Assembly: GCA_000697355.1 (NCBI GenBank)
Contig: JNEN01001161.1
Span: 186,001 to 250,000 of the forward strand
Reading direction: 5' to 3'
DNA from: Syncephalastrum monosporum B8922
Taxonomy: Eukaryota; Mucoromycota; Mucoromycetes; Mucorales; Syncephalastraceae
DNA: 64,000 nucleotides
The notes under the pieces are model-generated. The model did not search any database and had not been told where the DNA came from. It saw only the letters and a program-made list of their open reading frames with translations. Position 1 is the stretch's first letter. Every line of letters begins with the position of its first letter. Shown here piece after piece: positions 11,186 to 23,397 of this stretch. The position numbers were made by a program, and so were the translations under genes.

Positions 11186-12307
11186 CTAAAGATACCAAAG
11201 GTTAGCAGCTTGAAGGGATTTCTTCTTCTCGGGACCGATACGGTAGTTCGCATGGACAATCATGGGCTCCATGCCAAATTTGTGAGGGATATTGCGTTCA
11301 AAGTAATGACGGCCGTGCGGGAAGAGAGCCAAGTCCAGCAAGGCGATCGGGCTGTCGTGGTAAGACAGGTTCATCTCATCCAACACGCGGTTCATGGCGC
11401 GCTGTTGAGTCACGGAGGGTTCGTTGTCCTGAATCCGGATCGTGTCGTCCAAGATGCGCTTGTTGGTATCGGAAGGCCGCATCAAATAAAATCCAGAGTT
11501 CACAATCTTTTGCTCCGTTTCCTGGGTGATCAGCAGCTCGGTGATACCACCCTTGCGCGCCGTCAGCTTGTTGGCCAGGTAGTCAAAGATATACGGCGAA
11601 GTAAAGACAATATCGACGTCGGAGAACCAGACCGTGACGCCGTGATAGAGGAGTCGCTCAACGACCAGCGTTTTGGCGTGCGTGATGGGCGTATACGACG
11701 AGTCGAGCCATTTTGCAAACTCACTCGATAGCTGCTTGTGGAACCACTCGGGTGGGATCTCAACGACATGTTCCTCGTAGCCGTGCGCCACCATCGCATC
11801 CTTCAGTTCCTTGTCGATCGCAAACACGAGGAACTTGCCGTCCTGCTTCGTCCGCTTCAGGCTTTCGATCCAGTTGAGGGTGTATTCGGCCATGCCACCG
11901 TTGGCCACTGCGGTTAGGAGGATCTTGTGCGAGCGAAGGTTCTTCTCAATGATCGTTGCCAGGGGTCCCGTGAGCTTGCCAAAGTCTTTGGCTTGCCACT
12001 CGTCCGGGTGCGTCGGTGCCGTGTCGACCTGGACCAGGTCCTCCTCCTCGCCCTCATCGACATCCGCATGCACAGGTGCTGGGCTGGACTCTGCAGCAGC
12101 TGCAGAGTTTCCAGACATCTCGGGCTCAACAGCCATTTTGGCTGCGTCTTGCTGCTTCTTGTTGACGTCGGTTTCAGAAGATGCAGGTACGATATCCGAC
12201 TGTTCGGCAGGGAAGAGACTGGTCAAAAGGCCGAGCAGAGAAACGATAAAAATGACACCCAACAGGGCGGTCAATGCCCGTTTCTTGAACACAATGTCCA
12301 CACTCAT
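11186..12307 (-). CDS. Type II membrane nucleotide-diphospho-sugar transferase (PF03407-like)
   Basis: Single-exon gene of 373 aa. A short cytosolic N-terminus (MSVDIVFKKR) precedes one membrane anchor at residues about 11-31, then a Ser/Ala/Glu-rich stem to about residue 105, then a globular domain. The domain carries ILLTAVANGGMAEYTLNWI, a sugar-nucleotide and metal site DVD at about 230-232 (VTVWFSDVDIVF), the NSGFYLMRPS segment and the C-terminal HANYRIG. This pattern fits nucleotide-diphospho-sugar transferases related to GT77 enzymes of the Golgi. The sugar and acceptor cannot be told. Orientation in the Golgi lumen is inferred from the anchor. It probably modifies secreted or wall glycans. 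Confidence 0.8.
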   Translation of the reverse strand: MSVDIVFKKRALTALLGVIFIVSLLGLLTSLFPAEQSDIVPASSETDVNKKQQDAAKMAVEPEMSGNSAAAAESSPAPVHADVDEGEEEDLVQVDTAPTHPDEWQAKDFGKLTGPLATIIEKNLRSHKILLTAVANGGMAEYTLNWIESLKRTKQDGKFLVFAIDKELKDAMVAHGYEEHVVEIPPEWFHKQLSSEFAKWLDSSYTPITHAKTLVVERLLYHGVTVWFSDVDIVFTSPYIFDYLANKLTARKGGITELLITQETEQKIVNSGFYLMRPSDTNKRILDDTIRIQDNEPSVTQQRAMNRVLDEMNLSYHDSPIALLDLALFPHGRHYFERNIPHKFGMEPMIVHANYRIGPEKKKSLQAANLWYL

Positions 12308-13059
12308 TGACTGGGTGATAACGAGAAGGAAAGAGGAAAAAAGGAAAGGAAAACCTGGATTTTCTGTAATCTAGGCTAACGCTTTTTTCCTTGCATTTCG
12401 AGTCCCGGGAATATCAATTTTGCATTTTTAGAACACCGCACCTGGAAAGCTCGGGCGATCCGTGTCACGTCAGCGGGCCTGTGAAGAAATTATGGACGGC
12501 GGCCATCATTCCCCGCCCAAAAGATCGACTTGCTTTATTAGCATCTACTTTGATCACCCAGCACAATGTGTGGTCACTCACTGTTGCTTAGCTCATGCAC
12601 AACTCATTTTCTTTCTTGCTTATTTTGGCTATAACGTCTTTATATGTCTGCCCGTTGGTTTGTTACGGTTTTTCCCCGGTTCACAGGCCGCCCACGCTAA
12701 TGGATATAAAATTTACCTGATTGCGGGTTCCAGGATATTTTTATATGCATTTTTTTTCTTTTTATGAGTTTGGGAAACACCAAGATTAGACTACTATTTT
12801 TTTTTTTTGTTTGCTCGAAACAAAAGAGAAAAATGATATAGACGACAGGAGCACGAGTCAGGGTAAGAGAACATGATGGAAAAAGCAGACAAGCGAGGAG
12901 GAGGAGGAGCAAGAGGTAAGAGCAAGCGCGAGAGCAGGAGTAGAGGAGTGAGGCAGGAGGCGAAACAAGAGCAGGGGGACGATGGGGGCACGGTGAAGAG
13001 GAAGGGAAATAAGGATAATTACACACAGGATAGACAGCAAGGAATCAAAAGCGATAGGT
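12308..13059. other. Intergenic: glycosyltransferase promoter and G-alpha 3' region
   Basis: Contains the glycosyltransferase promoter and the 3' flank of G-alpha 1. It has T-runs near 12750 and 12800 and a purine-rich stretch at about 12870-13010. No gene found. Confidence 0.5.
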
Positions 13060-14340
13060 TTATAAGAGACCGACGTCACGGAGATTGTTCTGGATGATGA
13101 TATCGTTCACGGCGGCCATGACAAACTTGATTTGCTTGGTGTCCGTCGCACAGGTAAAGTGGGTATAAATCTGCTTGGTATCCGATTGGTTCAAAGACAC
13201 AAACCGGTTCAGGATAAACTCGCTCGCGGCATCGTACGTGTTGGGCCCGGTAAAATCAGGGAACGATTCTTTTAGTGGGTGCTTGGGCAGTTTCTCCTTG
13301 AATATATCAATCTTGTTGAGGAAGAGGATGATGGACGTCTTGACGAACCACCGTGAATTACAAATCGAGTCAAACAGCGTCAGGGCTTCTTGCATACGGT
13401 TCTGTTCAACATCACACGTGAGCCAAACGAAGTTTACGCTACCCTCTTCTCCAGTTTCTTTAATTTCGTCACGATCGACTTACCACCGTCTCGTCTTCAA
13501 TCAAAACTTGGTCGTATTCGGAAATAGCAACCAAGAAAATGATCGCCGTAACGCTCTCGAAGCAGTGGATCCACTTTTTACGCTCCGAACGCTGGCCACC
13601 CACATCGAACATGCGGTAGGTCAGATCACCGATGGCAAAGGTGGTTTCGGTGATACCGGTGGTTTTGACACGCGAGCGAAGGACGTCCTGATCGGTCGGG
13701 ACATAGTTCGTCTCGCCGATGCGCTCGATCGAATCAAAGTAGCTAAGAGCGTTGAGTTTGTCTTTTGTGGAAAATTGCCTGTTTGTTGTCCACTTACTAT
13801 TTGGCCGAGTCATTCAGCTGATACTCTCGGCTGCGCTCAAAGACAGACTGCAGATTTTCATCGCCCCAGAGGGCTTTGACAGCTTGTGTGACCTCGGGAG
13901 GAAGAGAATCGCGCTCGATTTGGGCAGGCATTTCCATAATCACCGCCGCATGATGCTGGTATTCCGGATGCGCCAGGGTGATGCCCATATCATCCATCGC
14001 TTCCAAGATCACGCGCATCGACTGCACCGTGTTGGAGAATATGATCTCCTTGAACGCCTCGCGCTCATCCAGCGAGTACCCGTCATCGTGGATGAGCTTC
14101 ATTTGCTTCAAGATCGTCGACTTGCCAGACTCGCCCGCACCTGCCGTACCGAAATAAAATAGAGGCGCGTTCAGTGGTCGTGCTTTATGCGAGGCCATGC
14201 CATGGCGTGTATTGTATCTTACCCAGCAGAAGCATTTTGACTTCGTTGCGTAGGTTGAGCTTGTCTCGTTTGATCTGATTCTCAATCTCCTCATTGCGCG
14301 CTTTGCCTTCTTGCGCTTCTGCAGACTGACAGCAGCCCAT
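13060..14340 (-). CDS. Heterotrimeric G protein alpha subunit (G-alpha 1)
   Basis: Four exons (14340-14223, 14140-13798, 13742-13484, 13401-13060) give 353 aa. The N-terminus MGCCQS carries the myristoylation Gly2 and Cys3/Cys4 for palmitoylation, as in group I fungal G-alphas. The P-loop GAGESGKST begins at residue 40 and is split by intron 1. Switch I contains the catalytic Arg ([12 protein letters not shown]), switch II is [12 protein letters not shown], then NKID and TCATDT for guanine binding. The C-terminus is NNLRDVGLL, so the Cys four residues from the end found in Gi-type subunits is replaced by Val. It acts at the plasma membrane below seven-helix receptors in nutrient or mating signalling. 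Confidence 0.93.
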
Positions 14341-15428
14341 GTTTATGTTGGTATCCGAGACAGTGGAAGTACTAGTTGTAGATATAAATGTGTAGTAGTG
14401 GTAATAGTAGCTGCTGTTGTCGTAGCGCCTCGTATATTAGAGACGGCGGCTGATCAATGGATAGGGAGCGGGGTGGTGAAGATGGGATACAGGAGATAAA
14501 GGAAAGAGAAAGGCAGTAAAAAGAGCAAGGAAGAAAAAAAAGAGAGGAAGAGAAAGGGAAACAAAAAAAGTGGGGATTTATGGACAACAACAAACGTAAA
14601 AGGGAGCAAAAGAAGTAAAAACGATACGTGTGCACATCAAGATGTTTATGATTATTGAAGACAAGCAACAGATAGTGGCAGGGAGTTGGGTTCTTGTGTT
14701 CCAACAACCCCCCATCCGCGCCTCCTCACACCCTCCCCCTCCCCCCAAAGCAGATGGTGATTTCGCGTCATGTGTATAAGTTGTCAGTTAAAGCCTGTGT
14801 CCTTTGTATCATGAATGAGAAACACTACCGCATGGACCCGCTCTGATGGTCCGGCTCAACGCATGCCATGCATGGCCCCACCCCTTATTATTGACCTTGT
14901 CTCACAACACCTTTCGCTATTTGCCTTTCTGGAACATGTCGTTCTATGTCCCCCCTTATCCTATTCTCTTGTCTTCTTCTCCCCCCCCTATCCTTTTTTT
15001 ACGAATCGTTTGCTTCTTGTTAGAAACTGCTCTTGCTTTGTTTCCTATTCGTCTTTTAAAAAACTCGAGTTGCATGAAATTTATTTGGGAGTTGACGTGT
15101 GTCAATAGGAGAATGCTCATTGTGTTGCCATGACCACAAAGCCGCCGTACGGCATCACCTAATACGCGCGGACCGAGGAGACCACTTTTAAAAGGAGAAA
15201 CTTGCATGCCTATCACACTGACCCAACTCTTTTTTCTACATTCCTATCCAGCCTAGGTAATTAGATAATACAGAGCCTTAGCACACATGTGTAGCGCATG
15301 CACATAGATGATATATATATAGGTAGAATATGATCTTTATAGGTATCGTCTGCTATCTTTTCATTTTCCAATCCAGTCAAAGATGATCACTGCCTCGCTG
15401 TGGCGATCGGTGTTGCTTTTGCTTTTGC
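14341..15428. other. Intergenic between G-alpha 1 and BRO1 gene
   Basis: About 1.1 kb holding the G-alpha 1 promoter and the 3' flank of the BRO1 gene. Purine-rich tract at 14480-14620 and C/T-rich runs near 14960-15000. I see no coding exon. Confidence 0.5.
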
Positions 15429-18400
15429 CTACTGCCGCTGCTGCTGAGGTGGCCAATAAGTGCTCGGATACTGTGATGGCTGTTGTGGGTGAGGCACTTG
15501 CTGTGGCATCAGCGGAGGTTGGCCATACGGAGCTGGCTGATGTTGCTGTGGGTATGGCATCGGCGGCATATTTCCCTGGGGTGGCGGTGGCGGCGCCTGA
15601 TGTCCTTGCGAAGCGTAATTTGTTGAATAGGGCGCCTGCTGCTGGTGTTGGTACTGTCGTTGGGGATCTGAATTGTAGTAGCTTCCATAATTCGGCGGCG
15701 CGAAACCTGATGATGGCGGGAACGAAGGTGTGTTGTAATAGTCTGGTGGGGCGACTCCTTGCTGACGCGCACCATATGGATCACCTTGCTGCTGGACGGG
15801 TTTCGGCGGCAATGGTGGCTGCTGGTGCTGCTGGTGCTGTTGTGCATAAGCAGTCGGCACGGGCGGTGGTGCCGGTGGTGCAGAAGCATGTGTCGGTGAT
15901 GGTGCGTAGGCATTATGCGCAGGTGATGGCGGATACGCCGTGTAAGGAGACGCGAGATGGAGTCGAGGCGGTGCACCACTTGGACCGCTGCCGGTGGCCT
16001 CTCCCCTTCCTTGGCTTTCTCCTGTTCCTGCTCCTGAGGCACCCCTGCCCTCCGACGCCGCCGAATAGCCAGACATCCCAGGAGGAGGAGGAGCGGACGG
16101 GTCCAGCGACAAGTCTCGGGCACGATCCGCCAATGACGATACGCTTTCTGCGTATCCTGGATTGACTTCTGGTGGAGCGTATGCATTGAGCTTGTCCTTG
16201 AGCATGGCCTGCTCCCGCGTGCTTCGCTGAGTGTCCAAGACCTCTTTGAGTCGCTGTCTCTCGTCCTCTCGCTGACGTGCGAAGCGCTGCACATTATGAA
16301 GCAAGCCTTGCAAGACATCTGACAGGTTGCGATAAAATTGGACCCCTTGCCTACACGCATGGCGTCAGTCAACGCGTGGTTCATCTAAATGTGCAACGTA
16401 CCGCAAACTTTCTTTAATTTCAAGGTACTCGGACTTGGCCGTTTGCAGACGCTCCACGACCTGGCGCTGTCGTCGTTCGAGCTCGCCAGCACGTGTTTGC
16501 ATTGCCTTTGCTTCAGTGTTTTCCATCAAGGCTTTGTAAGCCTCAGTGAGTTCCTGGATCGTCTGCTGTTGTTGCTGAACCGTAGCTGAAATGCGCTGTT
16601 GGTGGGGACGGTATTTTTCCAGCTCTTGGTCAAAGATCTGCTCTTCGACCTGGGCCGTCTTTTTGTTTAAAATGAGGATATGCGAGATATCATCTTGGAG
16701 GGACTATGCTCTTGCGTAAGAAACACTTGCACCCACCCTTCGATAATGGTAATTTACCTTTTCTCTGAGGTCATTCAAGGTCGCGATGCGTTCGTGCTCG
16801 ATACGCCGCAGTTTCTCGAGAGCAGCCTCGACCTTCTCCACGCTTCTTTCCGTGTTAGCTGACGAAGGTGGGTCAAAATCCAGATCCAACAGGCTTTCTC
16901 CTTTCGCCGACGACGTGTCTGCTTCAAATGCCTGAGCCAGTTCAGAGCTCTTGCTGCCACGCTGTAGCAATTGGATATCAGCGCGGACGGCATCGTAGCG
17001 TTTCAAGAGTTGACGATCGGACTGAGCAGCCTGGTCCAGCGTCTGGCGGTGGTTGCGCACATCAGCACGGAAATCTCCCGCCACTTGGGCCGACGGCGGT
17101 TGAGACCAGTTTTCGTATTTCACCTAGTGTCATGCGTTACTTAAGACGCATGATAGCTACCAATGCACGATGGACTTACTCGCATATTCTCGCAATCACG
17201 CATTTCCTGATCCAGGGCGTGAGTGACCTGGTCGAGATGCTGCACGCTCTGCCGCTTGAATGTCTCGAGCTGATCCAGCAGCTCGCTGAGCAAAGTCCGT
17301 GACTCTTCCTGATGGAGGGTATCGGCCCAATCGCACACTTCCTGCGGTGGCCCCGCATGCTGCGGTGTATCTCGCTTGCGAAAGGTCGCGAGCATCGCGG
17401 GCAGCTTCATGTAATCGAGCGAGGCATTGAGCTCAGCCTTGGCCAGATCACAGCGCTCGGATTCAGCGCGTACCAGCTTGGCTTTCTCCTCCGAATACAG
17501 TGATGCGCTCTCATGCACACTGAGTGGGACGAGACGTGCAAAGATATCGGCGCCAATGACCTTGTTAATGTCCGTGTTGGCGTAGAGCTCTGAGATGGGG
17601 ATGGGCTTGACGGCCTGCAGCCGATCGATTGGCTTGAGGATGGACTCTTGCGGGACCATGTCGTGGTAAATCATGTCATTGTCGCGCGTCGCGGCTGTGC
17701 CCAGCTCGGCGGCGGATGCACTCAGAGCCTTGCACAGGTCTTGGAGTGCGCCACCGGCGTCAGGCGGAAGGGTCCCATTTGCGTGGCTGCTCGACGCGCT
17801 CTGGCTGGTCAGGGTAGAGGCGAGTTTGGCGCCTTCCTTGGCCTGCTGCTCGGCGACGGCCAGGCGCGCCACCTGCTCGCCGTACTGTGCGTCTGCCTGG
17901 CAGGCGGCGGCTTTGTGGAGCTGGGCGAGCGCGGTGTAGTACTTTTGCTTGACGTGACAGGCGGTCAGCCATGCCTTGTCGATGCTGCAGCCCTGCGAGG
18001 TGGCGTCGAGGGCGGCCTCGGCGAGGGCGGCGTAGGCCCAGGCGGCATGGCTGGCCAGCTTCGCGACGAGGGTGTCTTTCTTCTTTTCGCGGCAGCTGTT
18101 CTCGATGAAGCACTCGTGGGCCTGGGCGAGCATGAGGTTGGCAAGCAGCTTCACGACGTCGCGGCTGAGGTCCTGCGAGGGCGCGTGCAGGAAATTGTCG
18201 TTGATGTAGCAAAACATGCCGGCGGCTGCCTGGAAATAGTTGAAGGCAGTCTTGCGTCCTTCGGCTTCGGCGCGGTTCTGGGCGGAAGCAATGGCGGATA
18301 GGGTGGCGGCGATGTTGAACAGGACGCTGGCTTTTTCGTAGGCGAGCGAGTACTGGGATATGCTTTGTCCACTAAAAGCATCATACCTACAGAGACAGGC

Positions 18401-18752
18401 ATAGGTTAAATACAGACTGCATTGGATGAAGGGCGGCCCTTTGTTTCATGCGCTGGCTGCGCGGTGGTTACCAGGTGAACAGGATCTTGACATGCTTCTC
18501 GTCGACGGGGAATCGCAAGTCAAGAAGCTCGAGCTGGCCAAAGTAGCGGTACAACAAGTCGCGTCCTGTCGTGTCTTTGCCTGCCCCACGCGTGTCTTGG
18601 CGGAGACGATTCAAGGCGTACGTCTCCTCATTGTACTTCTCCGGGTCGTCTTGGTAGACGGCGGCGATGTACTGCTTCAGCGGAAATATCCAGTCCACGT
18701 CTGAAGACCGTTTGAAAGGCGCGCTGATAAATGGCACTTGCGGCTGGGCCAT
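15429..18752 (-). CDS. BRO1-domain protein (Bro1/ALIX/Rim20 family)
   Basis: Five exons (18752-18472, 18386-17180, 17123-16758, 16703-16402, 16350-15429) give 1025 aa. Residues 1 to about 380 form the BRO1 domain, which binds the ESCRT-III subunit Snf7; it begins PFISAPFKRSSDVDW and includes FNYFQAAAGMFCYIND. A helical V-domain-like middle follows (about 400-770), with long Gln/Glu-rich coiled coils. The last 250 residues are Pro/Gln/Tyr-rich with repeats such as PPPPPQGNMPPMPYPQQ, typical of ALIX and Bro1 tails that recruit ubiquitin-pathway partners. It works in endosomal sorting or pH signalling; Bro1 versus Rim20/PalA cannot be settled here, though the long Pro-rich tail leans to Bro1/ALIX. 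It shares a 122-bp promoter with the helicase gene. Confidence 0.9.
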
Positions 18753-18874
18753 AATGGTGCAAGGAGTGGTGCTGTATGCAGTGCAGCGCAATAAAGGAAA
18801 AAGGTCTTGGCGGAACACAGTGCTCAATTTTATGCACGCACCTCGTTCATTTTTGGATGAAATGTTGTTCCCTA
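18753..18874. promoter_or_regulatory. Compact bidirectional promoter
   Basis: Only 122 bp separate the start codons of the divergent BRO1 (minus) and DHX34 (plus) genes. Both leaders and core promoters must fit here or overlap coding DNA. No TATA box stands out. Confidence 0.65.
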
Positions 18875-21800
18875 ATGAGTCGCCGCTCACGACGACCTGA
18901 TATCGTACCCGAAGAACGCTATGCCCCGGACGGCCGCCTCGTCAAAAACGACGCCCCACAGAAACCCAAGGCCTGGAATCTCTCGAGCATAGTACGAAAC
19001 ACCACGACAATGGGACGATCAACCGCCATGCTGACCACAAACGACCCTCTCTCTCTTCTTTAGATGCGCGATCCGGCCAAGAAGGCACAGGCTATCAAGG
19101 ACGCTCAGGACTATGTCAAGAGTAAAAAGAAGCACAAGCTCTTTACACAGGACACCGATCGCACGTGGGGTCCCGAGATCGACGATCTCTTCTTCAACAA
19201 GAAACGGCAAGGTCTCGCTGCATGGATTGTGCCGCGTGGGTCACCCATTTACTATAAATTCGAAGGTCAGGAGCCATCCTAGCTTAATCTTCCATTTTTT
19301 TTTCCTTCTCTGTTTTTGCTTAACAGACACATAGGATTCTACAAGAAACTGAAAGAGAGTCTGACGAGTGATGACGTCGATAGCCGTCGCGAATCCTCTT
19401 CCTCTTCGTCCTCGTCCAACCTCCTCCAGGTCGAAAGCGAATTGGTCCGCCATGCCCTGATGCTCTTCCAAGACTTCCAGGAAAGACAAACCGCTTCGCT
19501 CAAGACGAAAATCGAGGCGATGCGGAAAGAGCTGCCCATCACTACCTACGCCAATGCCATTGTCACCACGCTGGCACGTCACCGCGTCCTGCTTGTCGCG
19601 GGTGACACCGGATGCGGCAAGAGCACGCAGGTGCCTCAGATCCTTATGAAGGCCGGCTTCAACAAGATCGCATGCACTCAGCCGCGTCGCATCGCTTGCT
19701 CGTCGCTCGCGCGTCGCGTCAGCTACGAGACCCTGAATGAATACGGCTCCGAGATCGCCTATCAAGTGCGCTTCGAAGGCACGAAAACACGACACACGCG
19801 CTGCCTCTTCCTGACCGAAGGCCTGCTCCTGCGCCAGTACGCGGCCGATCCGACCCTGTCCGCCTACGATGTCATTATTGTCGACGAGGTCCACGAGCGA
19901 CACATGATGGGCGACTTCTTGCTCGCCTTGCTCAAAAAGCTGCTTCAGACCCGAAAAGACTTACACGTCGTCCTCATGAGCGCCACCATCAACGCCGAGC
20001 TCTTTGCCCAATACTTTGATGCGCCCACCCTCAATGTACCTGGACGCATGTACACCGTCAAAACACACTACTGGTCCGAGAAGAACGACGACAAAAACTT
20101 GGTCGATGACGCAGCGTACCGCCGTCGCCGGGCCGCACCCATCAAGGAGTCCATCCCGTCTCGCAGCGAACCCGTCGATCCGGGACCGTATCTTAAAGTG
20201 ATCGAGTACATTGATCAGTCGGTTCCGTCCACCGAGCGGGGAGATCTCCTGGTCTTCATGTCGGGTATCCAGGAGATCATGTCCCTCGCCGAGGCGCTCA
20301 AGGAATATGCCGACCACAAGAAAAACTGGGTCATCCTTCCCTTGCACTCCACCTTGAGTGTCGACGAGCAAGACAAGGTGTTCGACATCCCTCCGGAAGG
20401 CGTGCGCAAATGCATCATCAGCTCCAATATTGCCGAAACGAGTCTGACCATTGACGGTATCCGCTTCGTAATTGATTCGGGCAAGGTCAAAGAACTGTCT
20501 CACGATGCCACAGCCAACATGAGCAAGCTGTCCGAGTTTTGGGTTTCCCAGGCCAGCGCGGCACAGCGCAAAGGCCGCAGTGGACGCACCGGACCCGGCG
20601 AATGTTTTCGCTTGTATTCCGAGAACGAGTTTAACCATATGAATGACTTTCCAGTCCCAGAGATCCAACGTGCGCCACTGGAGCCGCTTCTCCTCCAAAT
20701 CAAGGCACTCGGGTTCGGCGATCCAAGGGTGTTTGATTTTATTGAGGTAAAAGAAAAGTCTCATGATCCGTTGATGGAAAAGGGCTCACTTTATATTAAA
20801 GGCACCTTCTATGGATGCTGTGAATGTGTCCATGGAGTTTCTTCACAATCTGGGTGCTCTGGACGCGGATGAGAATATCACAGGCCTGGGACGCGTGCTG
20901 GCCAACTTGCCGGTAGACGCGATTATCGGCAAGATGCTCCTTATGGCGACGGTAAGCCGAAGGAACCCATGAACTGATTTGGACTGGGGGTAACATGGCG
21001 TATTTCCTAGGTCTTCAATCTGGTTGATCCAGTGATCACGATAGCTGCCGGTATGAGTGTTCAGTCTCCTTTTACTCGGCTCTCGAATCAGGGCGATAAT
21101 GAGATTGTGCGGGTATGTGTGACCAATCAGGTGGAAAAAATATATTCACCATGCATGAATGTACGTTAGAACCGACGCACGCTAGATTCTAGCCACGGTG
21201 ACCCCTTTACGCTCTTGAATGTCTGGCAAGGATGGCTGGACGTGAAGGCGGATCGAAAGATAACCTCACGGAGTTGGTGCCGGAAACATGGTATTGAAGA
21301 GCATCGTCTTTATGAGGTAGGGGCACACATTTTGATGTCTGTTGAGATGGAAGGTGGACTTACGCGCCCCAGATTGCGAAGATGCGGCGGCAATTCGAAA
21401 AAGTATTAAACGACTTCCAACCGGGCCTGCTCGACTACTTCAAGGACGCGCCGGATGAAGAGGTATTACGATGTGCCGTGTTCATTTTCACATGAACTAA
21501 AATTTTTCTATTCAAGCGAGAGTCGAAACGTAAATCGGACCGAGAGCTGTTGCGTCGCGGGCGCTTCGAACAGAAAAGTAATAAGCGTCGACGCGTACTT
21601 GACATGGACCAGGAAGGTTGGCAATGTAAGCTTTTTTTTTTTTCTTTGCCAAGTGTTCACACGCATTCACACATGCACACATGCACACATAGTGGATGAT
21701 GAACAAGGCACGGACATCCGTGATTTGGAGTTTTCTATGGCCAATGATATCGGTCGCCTGGTGCACCGAGCAGCGTCTTTGAACGACCGGGATATTCAAA

Positions 21801-23245
21801 TTATTAAGCTTATCATTTGTTCTTCCTTGTATCCTCAACTTGCTATGGGGGACGAACACAATCCCTATCGGCCGAGCAATGAAATTGTCTTTAACACACC
21901 TGGTACGGTCTATCATCTTTTGTCTGTCGCTACTTACTGTTATTCTTTGAATCTCTTTAGTCAAGAGCTTTTTGTCCATTCATCCTACAAGTGTCATTGC
22001 TGCTCATCCGAATTGGGTGCAGGGCATAGGGAAGAACGTTCGGAAAGGTAAGAAGGCTGGTTGTACAAGACGTCAGCGAAAGTAATTTGAATACTATTAG
22101 ACGATATCGACGTTGAGCAATCGCTTGACCATCAGATGCTCTGCTATCTACGTCTCCTCGAAACGACACGGCCATATCTTTTGGACATCACACGTGTTCC
22201 TGGTATCCACGTACTGTTTCTTTTCGGAAAAACAAGTAAGGAACAGCCGAGAACTTGCACTCCACTGATTGTAACATTTCCATCACAGTCGACACCAATG
22301 CTGACTGCAGTGTGGTTGTGGTCGACCGCCACTATGTGATCGAGTTCCGTACGACCCAGGTCGCAGAACATATCCTTTATTTGGCCTACAAACTGCGCTC
22401 CATGTGGGTTCATCTTCTCTCCAAGCGTGTCAGTCGCGGCATACGTGAGGTATGAAGAGTCAGATCCATTAAATCAACCCATTTGTTTTCTTACTGTTCT
22501 TGAATATACAGCCTGTCGAGATGAAAGTAGATAACTACATTATTACCGACTCTGTCAAGCAGGACTTGCCAAAGGGCCTCCAGGATATCCTAGCTGATCA
22601 GGAAAGAACGAACCAAGGCCAACAGCATCGCGCCTTTATGGAGATGTGGACGCCGGCTGTCGAGGCCAAATTTCAGTCTGAAGTGGCATCACTCACAGGT
22701 AAAGAAGAAGAAGGCTTTTTTCAGCATGGTTGTGCGCCATTAGATCAAATTCTCAACGCCTTTGACTTAGCAAAATTGTACGACTGCATGCAAACCGCTG
22801 TATCAGCCACCCTTCGGATGGGTAAACCATCTGAACTGATGAAAATGGTGAGAGCCACAAAAGTACAAAATTCGACGCTGTCTCATGCGCTGTGCATTGT
22901 GTAGTATCCTAAATTTAAACCGTCGCCCGAGAACGAGCAAGGCATACCACGTTCCTGGAACCCGCGCGATGGTAAGTAAAAGGTTGTCAATATTCCACTG
23001 TACTCACTCTACAATATCACGCAGTGCTGGTGTCCGGTATTCAGATCACATCCAATATCGTTTACAATAGCCTAGATACGCCCTCGGTGGCCGCCCAAGT
23101 GCCATTCCAAGAAGAAGCCATCCCCGAGAGCGTTCGGATGTATTGGCATTGCCCACACTGCGACTCGACGTACTCGGTGACACGCGCCCAAGTGCTCGAA
23201 CATCTCGCTACGTGCGGTGTATCCGCAGGTGCAGTAGAAGGATGA
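18875..23245 (+). CDS. DHX34: DEAH-box RNA helicase, DHX34-like
   Basis: Fifteen exons give 1181 aa: 18875-18991, 19064-19265, 19335-20746, 20802-20951, 21011-21112, 21170-21316, 21373-21462, 21517-21625, 21693-21902, 21961-22047, 22101-22235, 22289-22449, 22512-22847, 22905-22971 and 23025-23245. Motif I is GDTGCGKST (about residue 196), motif II is DEVH, motif III SAT, motif [14 protein letters not shown]. Winged-helix and HA2 parts follow ([27 protein letters not shown]), then the OB-fold ([14 protein letters not shown]). A C-terminal CPHC...H...C zinc-binding segment ends the protein. That tail and total length match DHX34, a nonsense-mediated decay factor in animals. Exon 8 could end 12 nt earlier (GTTGGC donor); I used the GTAAGC donor. 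Exon 2 ends at a GTCAGG donor. Confidence 0.9.
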
Positions 23246-23397
23246 TATGTGGGTGGGTGGAAGGTATCAGGAACGCACCGCATTGTTTATTTCTTTCGTC
23301 CTTGTCCTTTTGTGTGAATCATTCTTTTGGCATGTTGCGTAGAGGCGTACGTCCATCCCATTGTATATATAAAAAGACATGCTTTTTTAAAAGAAAT

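Noticed and set aside
15383..16165. 260-codon plus-strand frame opposite the BRO1 tail
   Set aside because: Antisense shadow of the Pro/Gln-rich repeats; it reads as Ala/Val-rich with no domain.
21051..21112. Possible intron after GCCG in the helicase gene
   Set aside because: A GTATGA sequence looks like a donor, but reading through gives [11 protein letters not shown], which is conserved in DEAH helicases.
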